Origin: Photorhabdus bodei
Lineage (GTDB): Bacteria > Pseudomonadota > Gammaproteobacteria > Enterobacterales > Enterobacteriaceae
Direction: 5' to 3'
DNA length: 56,170 nucleotides
Assembly (NCBI RefSeq): GCF_003287735.1
Contig: NZ_NSCM01000029.1
Span: 1 to 56,170, forward strand
Of this stretch, positions 9,001 to 15,970 are shown one piece after another. The notes under the pieces are model-generated. The model saw nothing but the letters and a program-made list of their open reading frames with translations. It was not told the DNA's origin and ran no database searches. Each line of letters starts with the position of its first letter. The stretch's first letter is position 1. The translations under genes were made by a program, and so were the position numbers.

Positions 9001-10951
9001 AATCGTAAATCAACGATGGAGAAAGCTCACGGCCCAGATGCTGTTCCAATTCACCTATCACACCAACGGCCTGCAACGAGTTCAGCCCAAATGTCGTGAA
9101 CGCATCATCCCAATGCTGTTGGTTAACGGTCCTGTTAACCGCCGTACTGATAATACCTGCAATAAATGACGCTAGCGCCGGCACACTGTGAAACATACCA
9201 CCATCTGTACAGGCCGGTTGTGGTTGAACCGCTCGGCTGCTCCATCGCACAACTAATGCATCCTGTTGGTACATTGCCTTGGCACAAGTTCGTTGCAGTT
9301 TGCCACTGGTCGTGCGTGGAATCGCCCGTCGACCAACCCATACCCACTCACCCAGTGTTATGCCATGCCGGTCTGCCACTGCTGCATTCAGGCGGTCGTT
9401 TAACGCTGCTGTATCAACAGACTCTTTGGCGCGTTCCGGGATTTCCAGCAAGGCAACGGCCTGCTCTGTCTGCGCAATGTCACTGGCAAAAACACAGACA
9501 GTGGCATCGGCCAGCAGAGCATCAGCGTTCCGGATCGTTTCTTCAATATCCGTTGGGTAATGGTTCTGACCATTGACAATCAGGAGTTCTTTCACACGCC
9601 CAGTAACGTACAGCGATCCTCGCTGTTGGAACCCCAAATCACCACTGCGCAACCAGTGTGCCGATTCATTCTCGATCTGAGCATGGAAAGTAGCTTCTGT
9701 CGCAGCAGCATTATTCCAGTAACCGCTCGCAATGCTGGGCCCACGCAACCAGATTTCTCCCGTTTGTCCAGCCTCAAGCGCACGCAGGCTAACAGGGTCG
9801 ACAATGCGTACTTCGGTATTTGGCAACGCCTGACCACAGCTGACAACACCGGGATCTTTTTCATCTTCATTGGTCACGACCATTCCCTGGCCTTTATCCA
9901 TGCCGGTAACGATCAACGTGGTTTCCGCCATGCCATAGCAGGGTAAAAATGCCTTAGCGCGAAAGCCAGTATGGGCAAAATGCTCACCAAACTGGCGCAA
10001 TGTAGCAGGACGAATAGGCTCAGCCCCGCAAAACGCCACATCCCAGAAGGAGAGATCTAAACCTTCAGCCTGTTGCTGGCTAATTTTACGCACGCAAAGA
10101 TCGTACGCGAAATTGGGCCCCCCCGATGTAGTCGCACGATATTCTGAGATCTGTTTTAACCAGTTAAGCGGGTTTTTCATCAGCATCATCGGTGACATCA
10201 CCCGGCATGGAAACGCCCCATACACGGGCTGTAACAGTCCACCGATAAGCCCCATGTCGTGGAAATGCGGCAGCCATATCATGCCGCGGCTTTCACTGTG
10301 ATGACCAAAATAGTGGTGAATAGCCTGTGAGTTTGCCCACAGATTGCCATGGGTAACCATCACTCCCTTTGGCGTACCCGTGGAGCCTGAGGTGTATTGT
10401 AAAAATGCCAGATCGGTGTCAGTCATCTGCGCAGGATTAAATACCCCAGCAAAATGGCGTTCAAGACAATGAAGGCGATATCCCGCAGGCAGTGATATCG
10501 CTTCCGGTTTATCAAAAGTAAAAATAAGTGGAGGTGACGGTAAAGTCAGTTGTATTAACGTTTCGGTTCCTTTCCCGGTTGTTACAATAAATTCTGTTTT
10601 CGCATTGCGTAAAACGCCAATAAAACGCTCCCACCCATTTCCTGAGGATTTCGCTGGCATAGGGACCGGGACAGCAATCATCCCTGCATAAAGGCAGCCA
10701 AAAAACGCCCCAATAAAATCTTCACCGTCCGGATAAAGTAAAATAACCCTATCACCGCGCTGACCATATTGCTGAAGTGCGCTTGCTAATGATGCTGCGC
10801 GCTGGTGCAATTGCCCATAGCTTTGATTTTGTATCTCCCTAGAACTTCGTAAAAACTCAAATGCCGTCTTGTCGGTATGTTGAACAGCAAGTTCTGGCAA
10901 TAGTTGGTTGAAGGAGTTAAATCCCCTGTTAAACAACTGGTGGGACGGCAT
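3092..10951 (-). CDS. Hybrid FAAL-PKS-aminotransferase-NRPS megasynthase (FAAL-ACP-KS-AT-ACP-AMT-C)
   Basis: 2619 residues. Domains, approximate positions: fatty acyl-AMP ligase 20-575 (TSGSTGTPKG near 187, WLPHFHDMGLIGG); ACP1 600-660 (GLNSL, Ser about 622); ketosynthase 677-1085 (DTACSSS Cys about 834, HGTGT about 970, NIGHLE about 1007); malonyl-type acyltransferase 1180-1520 (GHSLGE about 1270, NAFHSH); ACP2 1545-1610 (GADSL about 1574); proline/alanine-rich linker; class III PLP aminotransferase 1785-2180 (GTFSKHP lysine about 2072); condensation domain 2200-2610 (HHTVADGWS about 2320). This order matches the loading half of iturin/mycosubtilin MycA, which makes beta-amino fatty acids. 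Here the protein stops after the C domain, with no adenylation domain, carrier or thioesterase. Predicted product: a beta-aminoacyl chain condensed with an unknown amine or hydroxyl acceptor. Confidence 0.88.
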   Translation of the reverse strand: MPSHQLFNRGFNSFNQLLPELAVQHTDKTAFEFLRSSREIQNQSYGQLHQRAASLASALQQYGQRGDRVILLYPDGEDFIGAFFGCLYAGMIAVPVPMPAKSSGNGWERFIGVLRNAKTEFIVTTGKGTETLIQLTLPSPPLIFTFDKPEAISLPAGYRLHCLERHFAGVFNPAQMTDTDLAFLQYTSGSTGTPKGVMVTHGNLWANSQAIHHYFGHHSESRGMIWLPHFHDMGLIGGLLQPVYGAFPCRVMSPMMLMKNPLNWLKQISEYRATTSGGPNFAYDLCVRKISQQQAEGLDLSFWDVAFCGAEPIRPATLRQFGEHFAHTGFRAKAFLPCYGMAETTLIVTGMDKGQGMVVTNEDEKDPGVVSCGQALPNTEVRIVDPVSLRALEAGQTGEIWLRGPSIASGYWNNAAATEATFHAQIENESAHWLRSGDLGFQQRGSLYVTGRVKELLIVNGQNHYPTDIEETIRNADALLADATVCVFASDIAQTEQAVALLEIPERAKESVDTAALNDRLNAAVADRHGITLGEWVWVGRRAIPRTTSGKLQRTCAKAMYQQDALVVRWSSRAVQPQPACTDGGMFHSVPALASFIAGIISTAVNRTVNQQHWDDAFTTFGLNSLQAVGVIGELEQHLGRELSPSLIYDYPTINKLAVALLQPAEQKAGATVAITDDAIAVIGIGVELPGHSGVQALWSLLQQGQSTTGDIPAHRWAGSALSGFNCKGSFFDTVSEFDAGYFGISPREAEYIDPQHRLLLETVQQALTDAGLKASALRGSDTGVFIGISASDYALLSGDRVSAYSGLGNAHSIAANRISYIYDFKGPSVAIDTACSSSLVAIDAAIQSLRSGRSTLAIAGGVNLALTPHLQTVFTQAHMLAPDGQCKTFDARADGYVRGEGCGIVILKPLAQALTDGDRVYATLVASAINQDGRSNGITAPNGLSQQAVIARAQAEAGINSNHIDYVEAHGTGTALGDLIEFQALEAVFAQRHQPAAVQVGSIKTNIGHLEVAAGVLGVVKVALMLHYQQRVPHLNFKQINPHIAAISRRVSVAGNRSCGWESAEGQRYAGVSSFGFGGTNGHVILRDCPQAAKGEEEALPLTLLLVASHEEQGFNAQRDGVYRSLQLQRDADVSAWCRLVNTRYDHPRYRGFAFGANRQQLAENLMQISGSKAGKAQPQVWLFPGQGTQQIGMGAALYQHLPYYRKCFDQLADTVLQRYQIDIRQALHAQDDSWQRCAKTCQLSLFACSYAIAESLMQLGLRPVAVIGHSLGEYCAAVVAGQISLEHGLAMVHQRAHLMASLTQHGAMAVVFSGEDEVRRYIAPWAGEVAIAAFNTPTLTTITGSTAAIEACLKDISGMGGHARRIKTANAFHSHLMDPILSEYQLWLTQHVDFKKGNLPFYSNLDGKVRQYTTADYWAQQIRQPVHFLQGIWALFEEEKYTFVDLSADSSLGKFVVVTDRGQHVLVAADHRHEYQSLLTLLGSLWQHGHDIEWYRLYLAMGREALTLPAIQFCKKTYWLVDEKLMQPSSSHEDVMSHHHQLRSEIKAIIAGYLGALPEDLDDDLPFLEMGADSLVLLDVINTIKDRYGVAIPMRSLFEELNTLDAVLHYVVEHAQVTEPVAPVNENRGAMPVMPCAEPTVVPASVHAGELGGTVSVAAPEALQGLIARQLEIMSQQLRLLNGGIVQPAPALPAVEASAPVAALPQPLVVKPTVTDKAQTNATPTKAGAHNSWFKKETQKASLGAERDRHIQQLTEQFVRKTASSKHNAQQFRAVLADNRASAGFRLSTKEMLYPLVGVRSQGARIWDADGNEYIDFTMGFGANLLGHAPECVQQAVAAQLSQGMQIGPQSSLAGEVATLIAELTGQQRVAFCNSGSEAVMSAVRLARAVTGKNKVALFSGSYHGVFDGILGRQQGGETPEHAIPIAAGTPASLVEDLLVLEYGSEESLVLIAKYADQLAAVIVEPVQSRYPNHQPREYLHTLRKLTAEHDIALMFDEVITGFRLAAGGAQAYYGVKADIATYGKIVGGGMPIGVIAGSARFMDSIDGGFWQYGDESWPQAELIFFAGTFSKHPLTMAASKAVLEYIKNHPGLYDDINQKTNDLAQTLNTWFAATGTPIEIVSAGSLFRFKFSGNYDILFYHLMLRGIFIWEGRNCFVSTAHTTQDIKLFITAVKESLNAMRADGFFGEDGLQPNTSYPATDRQQRFTLLAAEGELGLRAGNIGCVIETARQIDGSMMRQAWTLLSERHEALRMQFNGTGELQVMASCVGGVDFTEECSEQAENNARLAAFAAQSFTLLTAPLARVLLLRHVGGSTLALAAHHTVADGWSFMVMLRELLHIYDSIVAGQLLELAAAPSYLRFIHAEKTANTALIAQYLSKLPAQRLNPARALLVIQQVAPYQGKRLKGGVDYPGLPSQLRKAAAKLRVTRFVMLSALFVLTLERFIGHSLLPVAVPNSGRDFERSEGLVGQCVSLMPFCFDSAASSSLSEFVAAIYQAALAQRDAPALPAHCFHGEGVQFPVLATFNVEPHAPLTEMRQWQASLSMLPVSAVEFPLMVNVVEMAEGLSIELDYQERYFSAHIAAELLEHYLAVINVLAEQGVDAVNQQFYSPAEVEA

Positions 10952-11001
10952 AATGATTAGCTCTTTATTCTTTATATATGAAAAGTTAAATTAGCCTGAA
11001 A

Positions 11002-11829
11002 TTATTTTGCAGCACGACCCGCCAGCAGATCGTTGCAGAAGTCATTCCATACTTTCAGCCACAGGTCTACTCGCTGTTCCATTTCATCAAAGCGATCTTC
11101 GGTAATCGCCTGACAGAATAAGATCCAAGCATCCTCAGAATGACCGTCTTCAATTGATTCACCGGTTTCGGTCTCTACGTGAATACTGTGATAACCGGTA
11201 GACACATCAATATCTGTCGCTACACCCACGCTTTTCGCCCAAGGAGTAGCAAAGTCGTGGAACACTGTTTCAGCAACGGCTAATAGTGCCACCAACTGAG
11301 GGTAGTCACCGTAGGCATTTTCAAATGTCGCGCGGCATGCCACTGAACTGGACATCGGAAACCAGGCTTTCACCTCATTCTCACTCATCCCCAATTGCTC
11401 GATGGTGTTGAAGAATTGCACATAGTGAGCCAGTGCTGGTTGCCCGTTATAGCCACTGTCAGAGCCTGTTCCTGGGTGGAAACCTAACTCATCTAGCAGG
11501 TTAATTTGCAGCAAAAAACGAGCTGCCATTTTTGCCCGCGCGCCCAAACGCCCTTCCAGCTGTTTTGCTGAGCTCAACGCTTCGATCACCGCATCGGTAA
11601 ATACTTGGGCGAAGGCGTGATAAAACTCCAGATGGAATATCCTCATCTGGCTGATGTCGAACTCACCTCTATTCATCTTTAACAAAATTGGGTTTCTCAT
11701 CAGCGGGTGTGCCTCAATGCGATCGATTAATCGCTTTGCAAACTGATGATTACGCTGATATTGGTTATTTTCGACGGTTGCAGCAATAGCATCCCTGCCG
11801 AGTTGACGCGCACTCGGTAATTTTTCCAT
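11002..11829 (-). CDS. Haem-oxygenase-fold diiron oxidase (HDO/TenA-PqqC-like iron-containing redox enzyme)
   Basis: 275 residues, all-helical, with metal-ligand-like residues in the expected helices: FHLEFYHAF near residue 65, LLDELGFHPG near 112, ETVFHDF near 187, and a C-terminal H-x2-E-x9-D-x2-H run (HVETETG...EDGH) near 217-230. The fold family includes PqqC, CADD, UndA and SznF-type oxygenases that desaturate, N-oxygenate or oxidatively cleave substrates. The gene starts 36 bases after the membrane protein stop and ends 50 bases before the megasynthase, in one operon. It most likely oxidises the beta-amino lipid or its precursor; the reaction is inference. Confidence 0.65.
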   Translation of the reverse strand: MEKLPSARQLGRDAIAATVENNQYQRNHQFAKRLIDRIEAHPLMRNPILLKMNRGEFDISQMRIFHLEFYHAFAQVFTDAVIEALSSAKQLEGRLGARAKMAARFLLQINLLDELGFHPGTGSDSGYNGQPALAHYVQFFNTIEQLGMSENEVKAWFPMSSSVACRATFENAYGDYPQLVALLAVAETVFHDFATPWAKSVGVATDIDVSTGYHSIHVETETGESIEDGHSEDAWILFCQAITEDRFDEMEQRVDLWLKVWNDFCNDLLAGRAAK

Positions 11830-11865
11830 GATTAAAATCTCAATATAAAGACTACGATTAATAGA

Positions 11866-12276
11866 TTACAGGGCTAACACCTTGCCCACGGCCATTACAA
11901 CTAATGCAAACATCCCACAGCTAAAAGGAATAACCTGAACATACTTGAACGGTAAATAAAAACACGAGGCAATCAATAATACAGGGATCCCGATAGAAAG
12001 AATCATCATGCAGATTGTTGCGTAATACTTGTAAATATAAGGAACCTGTAAATCGTCAATGTTCATACCGTATAACATAGAAATCAACGGCAACATGATA
12101 AAAGCAATATGAGCTAGCCTGAGCATCCTACGATTTAAGTCTGTATAGCTCTCATGACCTTTAGGTGCACGGAATGGCCCTTTAAAAGCATACATTCCTA
12201 TTAACCCACCCATCATAATCCCGACAACAATACCCCCCCAACCAAAGGCAATCAGTATTTCTCTGAGATTAGCCAC
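11866..12276 (-). CDS. Four-helix membrane protein, first gene of the biosynthetic operon
   Basis: 136 residues with four predicted membrane segments (about 7-29, 53-70, 83-107, 113-133). The loop between helices 1 and 2 is basic, and helix 2 opens with RRMLRLAHIAF, carrying a membrane-edge histidine. The start is GTG with GGAG seven bases upstream. I do not recognise a named family with certainty; similar small membrane proteins with an RLxHIxF motif occur as conserved hypotheticals. As first gene of the operon it could anchor, transport or give redox support to the pathway. Confidence 0.6.
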   Translation of the reverse strand: MANLREILIAFGWGGIVVGIMMGGLIGMYAFKGPFRAPKGHESYTDLNRRMLRLAHIAFIMLPLISMLYGMNIDDLQVPYIYKYYATICMMILSIGIPVLLIASCFYLPFKYVQVIPFSCGMFALVVMAVGKVLAL

Positions 12277-12360
12277 TGTATTTCTCCTGATTATTATTAA
12301 TACATAAAGAAGATACTTATGATATAATAAGCACCTTTATAAAAATCCGTCTTGAAAAAA

Positions 12361-12390
12361 TAATTATATAATCTTGGAGATATATAATTA
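12361..12390. promoter_or_regulatory. Perfect 10-bp inverted repeat upstream of the biosynthetic operon
   Basis: TAATTATATA, ten bases, then TATATAATTA forms a fully symmetric 30-bp dyad about 85 bases upstream of the first start codon at 12276. It is placed where a regulator site would be expected. The low complexity of the arms in AT-rich DNA means chance cannot be excluded. Confidence 0.35.
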
Positions 12391-12498
12391 GAAATCTGCA
12401 AATTGTTTTAGAATAATGAATCGGTTGTTCGAATCGTGGCATAGTAATACCATTCATGTCAATCTTAACCTCATTTACATCGTGTTACCCAATAAAGA

Positions 12499-12625
12499 TA
12501 TACCCTATGGATTTCAAGATGCATCGCGACGGCAAGGGAGTGAATCCCCGGGAGCATGGATAACTATGTGACCGGGGTGAGTGAGTGCAGCCAACAAAGA
12601 GGCAGCTTGAAATCCATAAGGTATA
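12499..12625. repeat. ERIC element, variant with matching ends
   Basis: 127 bp bounded by TATA. The core contains GTGAATCCCCGGGAGCAT and GACCGGGGTGAGTGAGTG, which match the classic ERIC1R and ERIC2 primer regions. Unlike the other copies, the right end reads CTTGAAATCCATAAGGTATA, the reverse complement of the left end type, so its terminal inverted repeats are nearly perfect. It lies between the LuxR gene and the operon. Confidence 0.95.
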
Positions 12626-12889
12626 TGTTGACCGTTTTAGGCGGTTTGATTGCTTACTGCCTTAAATGGAAGAAACCATCACTGAAAGTTTTCTACTCAG
12701 AAGACGATTTTTCAGTGACGGTTTAAACAGAATTCGGGTTATTTACAATGGTACCAATAAAGATACGAAGGTAAAAATTCAGTTTTTGTTCAAATTCTCC
12801 TAATAATCCATTTGAGTAATAGAATTAATCATTGAGTTAATTTATAAGATAAAAAATATAATCATCTGATAATTGCAAATTTATATTAG

Positions 12890-13618
12890 TTATATATAGC
12901 CAAGCAATGCAGCTTTAGCTATTGCCTGGAATTTATTCTTACAATCCAGTTTTTTAACGATATTCATTAGGTGAAAATCAACTGTACTTTTAGTGACACA
13001 AATGGTTGATGCAATTTCAATTGATGTCATCCCATCTGCGGTATACCTTAATACTTCTAATTCTCTATGTGAAAATGAGGTATTATCGATATAGAACGAT
13101 TGTAAATACTTTGTGTGTGATGTTAAGTATCTTATTATCCTAATATATACTCCTAAAATTTCTCCACTACATTTATACATTGTCTCGTTATCAATAGGCC
13201 CATCTTTTCCCGCAACAGAAAATATTCCATAACTTCCTGAAAATGCAGGAAGACCAAAGGTGATCCCAGACCGAAATCCATATTTCTGATTTACATACCA
13301 AAGCTCTTGCCCATTAGATTTGGAAAAAAAATCCAAGTCCCATATTTTTGAAAAAGAAGGTGGCACAGGTCGGAAATTTAGAACTGGATCAATCATCCAA
13401 TACTTTTTTTCTATGTAAACGGCTCTCCAAGATTCATGATAATTATTAAAGAAATACACGTCTCGGTTAGAGATAGGAAAGCGCGCTTTTAATAAAAGGG
13501 AGAACAAACTAAACCCCGAAATTTTGTTAATAAGCTCACAAATTTCATCCACAAAATGTGCATCTACGTCTAATTTATGAAAATTATAGGGTAAGGTATA
13601 TGGTCGATAAATATTCAT
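12890..13618 (-). CDS. LuxR-type regulator with autoinducer-binding domain (LuxR solo)
   Basis: 242 residues. An N-terminal autoinducer-binding domain (about 20-165) keeps the acyl-homoserine-lactone signature with TraR-like spacing: W64, Y68, D77-P78, W93, G118. A C-terminal LuxR helix-turn-helix spans about 180-240 (SHRELEVLRYTADGMTSIEIA). No luxI-type synthase is in the window, so it behaves as a solo. It is divergent from two AidA/PixA genes and co-oriented with the upstream part of the biosynthetic operon. AidA is controlled by LuxR-type quorum sensing in Ralstonia and Burkholderia (established), so control of the neighbouring genes is a reasonable inference. Confidence 0.85.
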   Translation of the reverse strand: MNIYRPYTLPYNFHKLDVDAHFVDEICELINKISGFSLFSLLLKARFPISNRDVYFFNNYHESWRAVYIEKKYWMIDPVLNFRPVPPSFSKIWDLDFFSKSNGQELWYVNQKYGFRSGITFGLPAFSGSYGIFSVAGKDGPIDNETMYKCSGEILGVYIRIIRYLTSHTKYLQSFYIDNTSFSHRELEVLRYTADGMTSIEIASTICVTKSTVDFHLMNIVKKLDCKNKFQAIAKAALLGYI

Positions 13619-14110
13619 TCAACGTCCTCTTAAAAATTAAGAATATTGATAGTGAACCCTAATATTTATTATAGTATCAAAATTTACACTTAATAAAGAA
13701 AATAATTATTTACTGTTATACAGAAGCAAAATTTGATAAGCCACAATGTATTTTTCGTAAACAAAAGAAATTATATCAATAAGATTGAAATTTTAATAAT
13801 CAGGTAAAGTAATATATATAAAAATATATTATAACCACATTAAGAATTTTAAACTGCTCTCAATAAAATATAAATAATCATTTAATCTCTTAATATAAAG
13901 TTTTTATGTTTTGTTTTTTACAAAAATAAATTAACTAACATATTGAGCCATATAAAGCAATACCTAATAAATATATGAGTAATTTTCCCATATAAACTAT
14001 GATTTATACCAGTAGCTGTTTCAACTTTAATAGTTAATCATTAACCCGAAAGATAGTTAGAGAATAACAAATTCCAAATAATTAAATTTAATATATAAAG
14101 AGGAGATATA
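13619..14110. promoter_or_regulatory. Divergent promoter region between luxR-type gene and first AidA/PixA gene
   Basis: 492 bases, very AT-rich. Nearly all of it recurs before the second AidA/PixA gene (about 14875-15290). The best-conserved block (about 13970-14037) contains TATAAA-CTATGA-TTTATA at 13991-14008, an inverted repeat kept unchanged in both copies. This copy alone also has GTTAAT-C-ATTAAC at 14033-14045. The start has GAGGAG just upstream. These are the best candidates for promoter and operator sites. Confidence 0.5.
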
Positions 14111-14680
14111 ATGAGTAATACTATTTTATCTGGCAATACTGTTACAGCTGACGTTACCTTTGTTATTGATGTTGAGAAAATTCGTCAATCCGTTATGCAA
14201 GGACATCCTGCAATATCTATGGACCCCCTGAATCCAACAACAATCAACTCTGGAGTATATATAGCCACTTACACTCCAAAGGATGGACTGAAAGTGACTT
14301 CCTCATCTGGTGCCAATATAACTGTTCCCATTAGTTCAAATATTAGATGGAGGGCTACAACTGTATCTAATAATTTCGACTATTCTATTGTATTATATAA
14401 ATTCCAGAAGCTAAGCTCAGGACACGATATCATATCTATCCCATCACAAATATGGTCACAGCGCCCTGGGGGTAAAGAAGTTCCAGTAATTCCTTCAGGA
14501 GTAAATGCTAATGAGGACGCGCCTAAACTAGATTTTGTTGAACTTAACGATAGTTATTTTCAAGCGATAGCTCTGAATAGAGGCTCAGAACAATATACAT
14601 GGTGGTTTGCCGCTTATGACGGTAGAAATCTCTTAGGATATTTCCGATACGATCCATATGTTGAAGTGACTAATAGCTAA
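14111..14680 (+). CDS. AidA/PixA-family inclusion body protein, copy 1
   Basis: 189 residues, no signal peptide, beta-rich. It carries family marks such as DVTFVIDVEKI near the N-terminus, NIRWRATTVSNNFDYSIVLY in the middle and WWFAAYDGRNLLGYFRYDPY near the end. PixA of Xenorhabdus forms cytoplasmic inclusions in stationary cells; AidA is its quorum-regulated relative. Photorhabdus crystal proteins CipA/CipB are a different family. GAGGAG precedes the start. It is followed by its own terminator and by a second, diverged copy. Confidence 0.85.
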   Translation: MSNTILSGNTVTADVTFVIDVEKIRQSVMQGHPAISMDPLNPTTINSGVYIATYTPKDGLKVTSSSGANITVPISSNIRWRATTVSNNFDYSIVLYKFQKLSSGHDIISIPSQIWSQRPGGKEVPVIPSGVNANEDAPKLDFVELNDSYFQAIALNRGSEQYTWWFAAYDGRNLLGYFRYDPYVEVTNS

Positions 14681-14703
14681 GTGCTTGTATACTATCATTT
14701 TCT

Positions 14704-14740
14704 ACTGGAAAATTATTAAAATATTTTTCCAGTATTTTTA
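14704..14740 (+). terminator. Rho-independent terminator after AidA/PixA copy 1
   Basis: ACTGGAAAAT pairs with ATTTTTCCAGT across a short AT-rich loop and is followed by ATTTTTAATTTT. The matching structure follows copy 2, so it was duplicated with the gene. Confidence 0.75.
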
Positions 14741-15376
14741 ATTTTCAATAAATATATATAACAGACATCAACTCATATAATAATAAAATTAAATGATATT
14801 ATTAACTTATAAAGAAAAAATTCCAATATATAAGTAAACTTTATTACCATCCATAAATTTAATAATCTTACAATGTCCTCTTGAAATTAATAATATTGAT
14901 AATTAACTCCAATATTTATTATAGTAGAAAAATTTACACTTAATAAATAAAATAATTACTTACTGTTATACAGAAGCAAGATTTGATAAGCCACAATGTA
15001 TTTTTCGTAAACAAAAGAAATTATATCAATAAGATTGAAATTTTAATAATCAGGTAAAATAATATATATATAAACATATTATAGTCATATTAAGAATATT
15101 AAATCGCTTTCAATGAAATATAAATGATTGTTTAATGTCTTAATATAAAGTTTTCATGTTTTATTTTTCGAAAAAATAAATTAACTGAAATACTGAACTA
15201 TATGAATTAGTACCTGATAAATATATGAGTAATTTTCCCATATAAACTATGATTTATACCAGTAGCTGTTTCAACTTTAATAGTTAATTATATAAAAAGA
15301 AAGTTATTATAATAATAATGAGCAAGCAAATAACCTTTCGATTCCCAATAAATAATTTAAATATGTAAGAGGTGTT

Positions 15377-15970
15377 ATGATGAGTGAAGTCATTCAGGGT
15401 AAAGATGATATTGCTATAACCAAGAACTCTATTACAGCTGATGTAACCTTTGTTATTGATATTGATTCAATTATTGAATATCTTCGTACTAATAATCTTA
15501 AAAGTTCTCTGGATCCTAAAGATCCAACAATTATCCGTCAGCATGTATATATAGCTAATTATACTCCAGAGTTTGGATTGAAAGTGGCGAGTTCATCTGG
15601 TGCCCGTGTCACTGTTCCCATTAATGCAAATATTAGATGGAGGGCTACAACGGTATCTAATAATTTCGACTATACGATTATATTGTATAAATTCAAAAAG
15701 CTTAGTATAGGAGACGATGTCATCTCTGTCCCATCACAAATATGGTCACAGAACCCTATGGGCAAAAAAGTTCCAATGGTCCCTTCAGGTATTAATGCAA
15801 ATGAGGATGAACCTAAGATAATTTTTGTTGAATCTCAAGATAGTTATTTCCAAGCAACAGCTCATAAACCAGGTGTAGAACAATATACATGGTTCTTTGC
15901 CGCTTATGACGGTAAAAAGCTCCTAGGTTATTATCGATATGATCCATATGTTGAAGTAACTAATAGCTAA
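15377..15970 (+). CDS. AidA/PixA-family inclusion body protein, copy 2
   Basis: 197 residues, paralogous to the gene at 14111 throughout, with a longer, different N-terminus before ITADVTFVIDIDSI. The shared core NIRWRATTVSNNFDY is identical. Differences cluster at the N-terminus and in residues 40-60. AGAGGTGTT precedes two adjacent ATG codons, so the start may be 15377 or 15380. The duplicated promoter suggests similar regulation, with room for functional divergence. Confidence 0.85.
   Translation: MMSEVIQGKDDIAITKNSITADVTFVIDIDSIIEYLRTNNLKSSLDPKDPTIIRQHVYIANYTPEFGLKVASSSGARVTVPINANIRWRATTVSNNFDYTIILYKFKKLSIGDDVISVPSQIWSQNPMGKKVPMVPSGINANEDEPKIIFVESQDSYFQATAHKPGVEQYTWFFAAYDGKKLLGYYRYDPYVEVTNS

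Larger units (their letters stand above)
12277..12889. other. Intergenic region carrying the biosynthetic operon promoter
   Basis: 613 bases between the LuxR-type gene and the operon it precedes, both on the minus strand. It contains a perfect long dyad at 12361-12390, an ERIC element at 12499-12625, and AT-rich sequence elsewhere. No open frame of interest was seen. No canonical 20-bp lux box was found. Confidence 0.6.
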
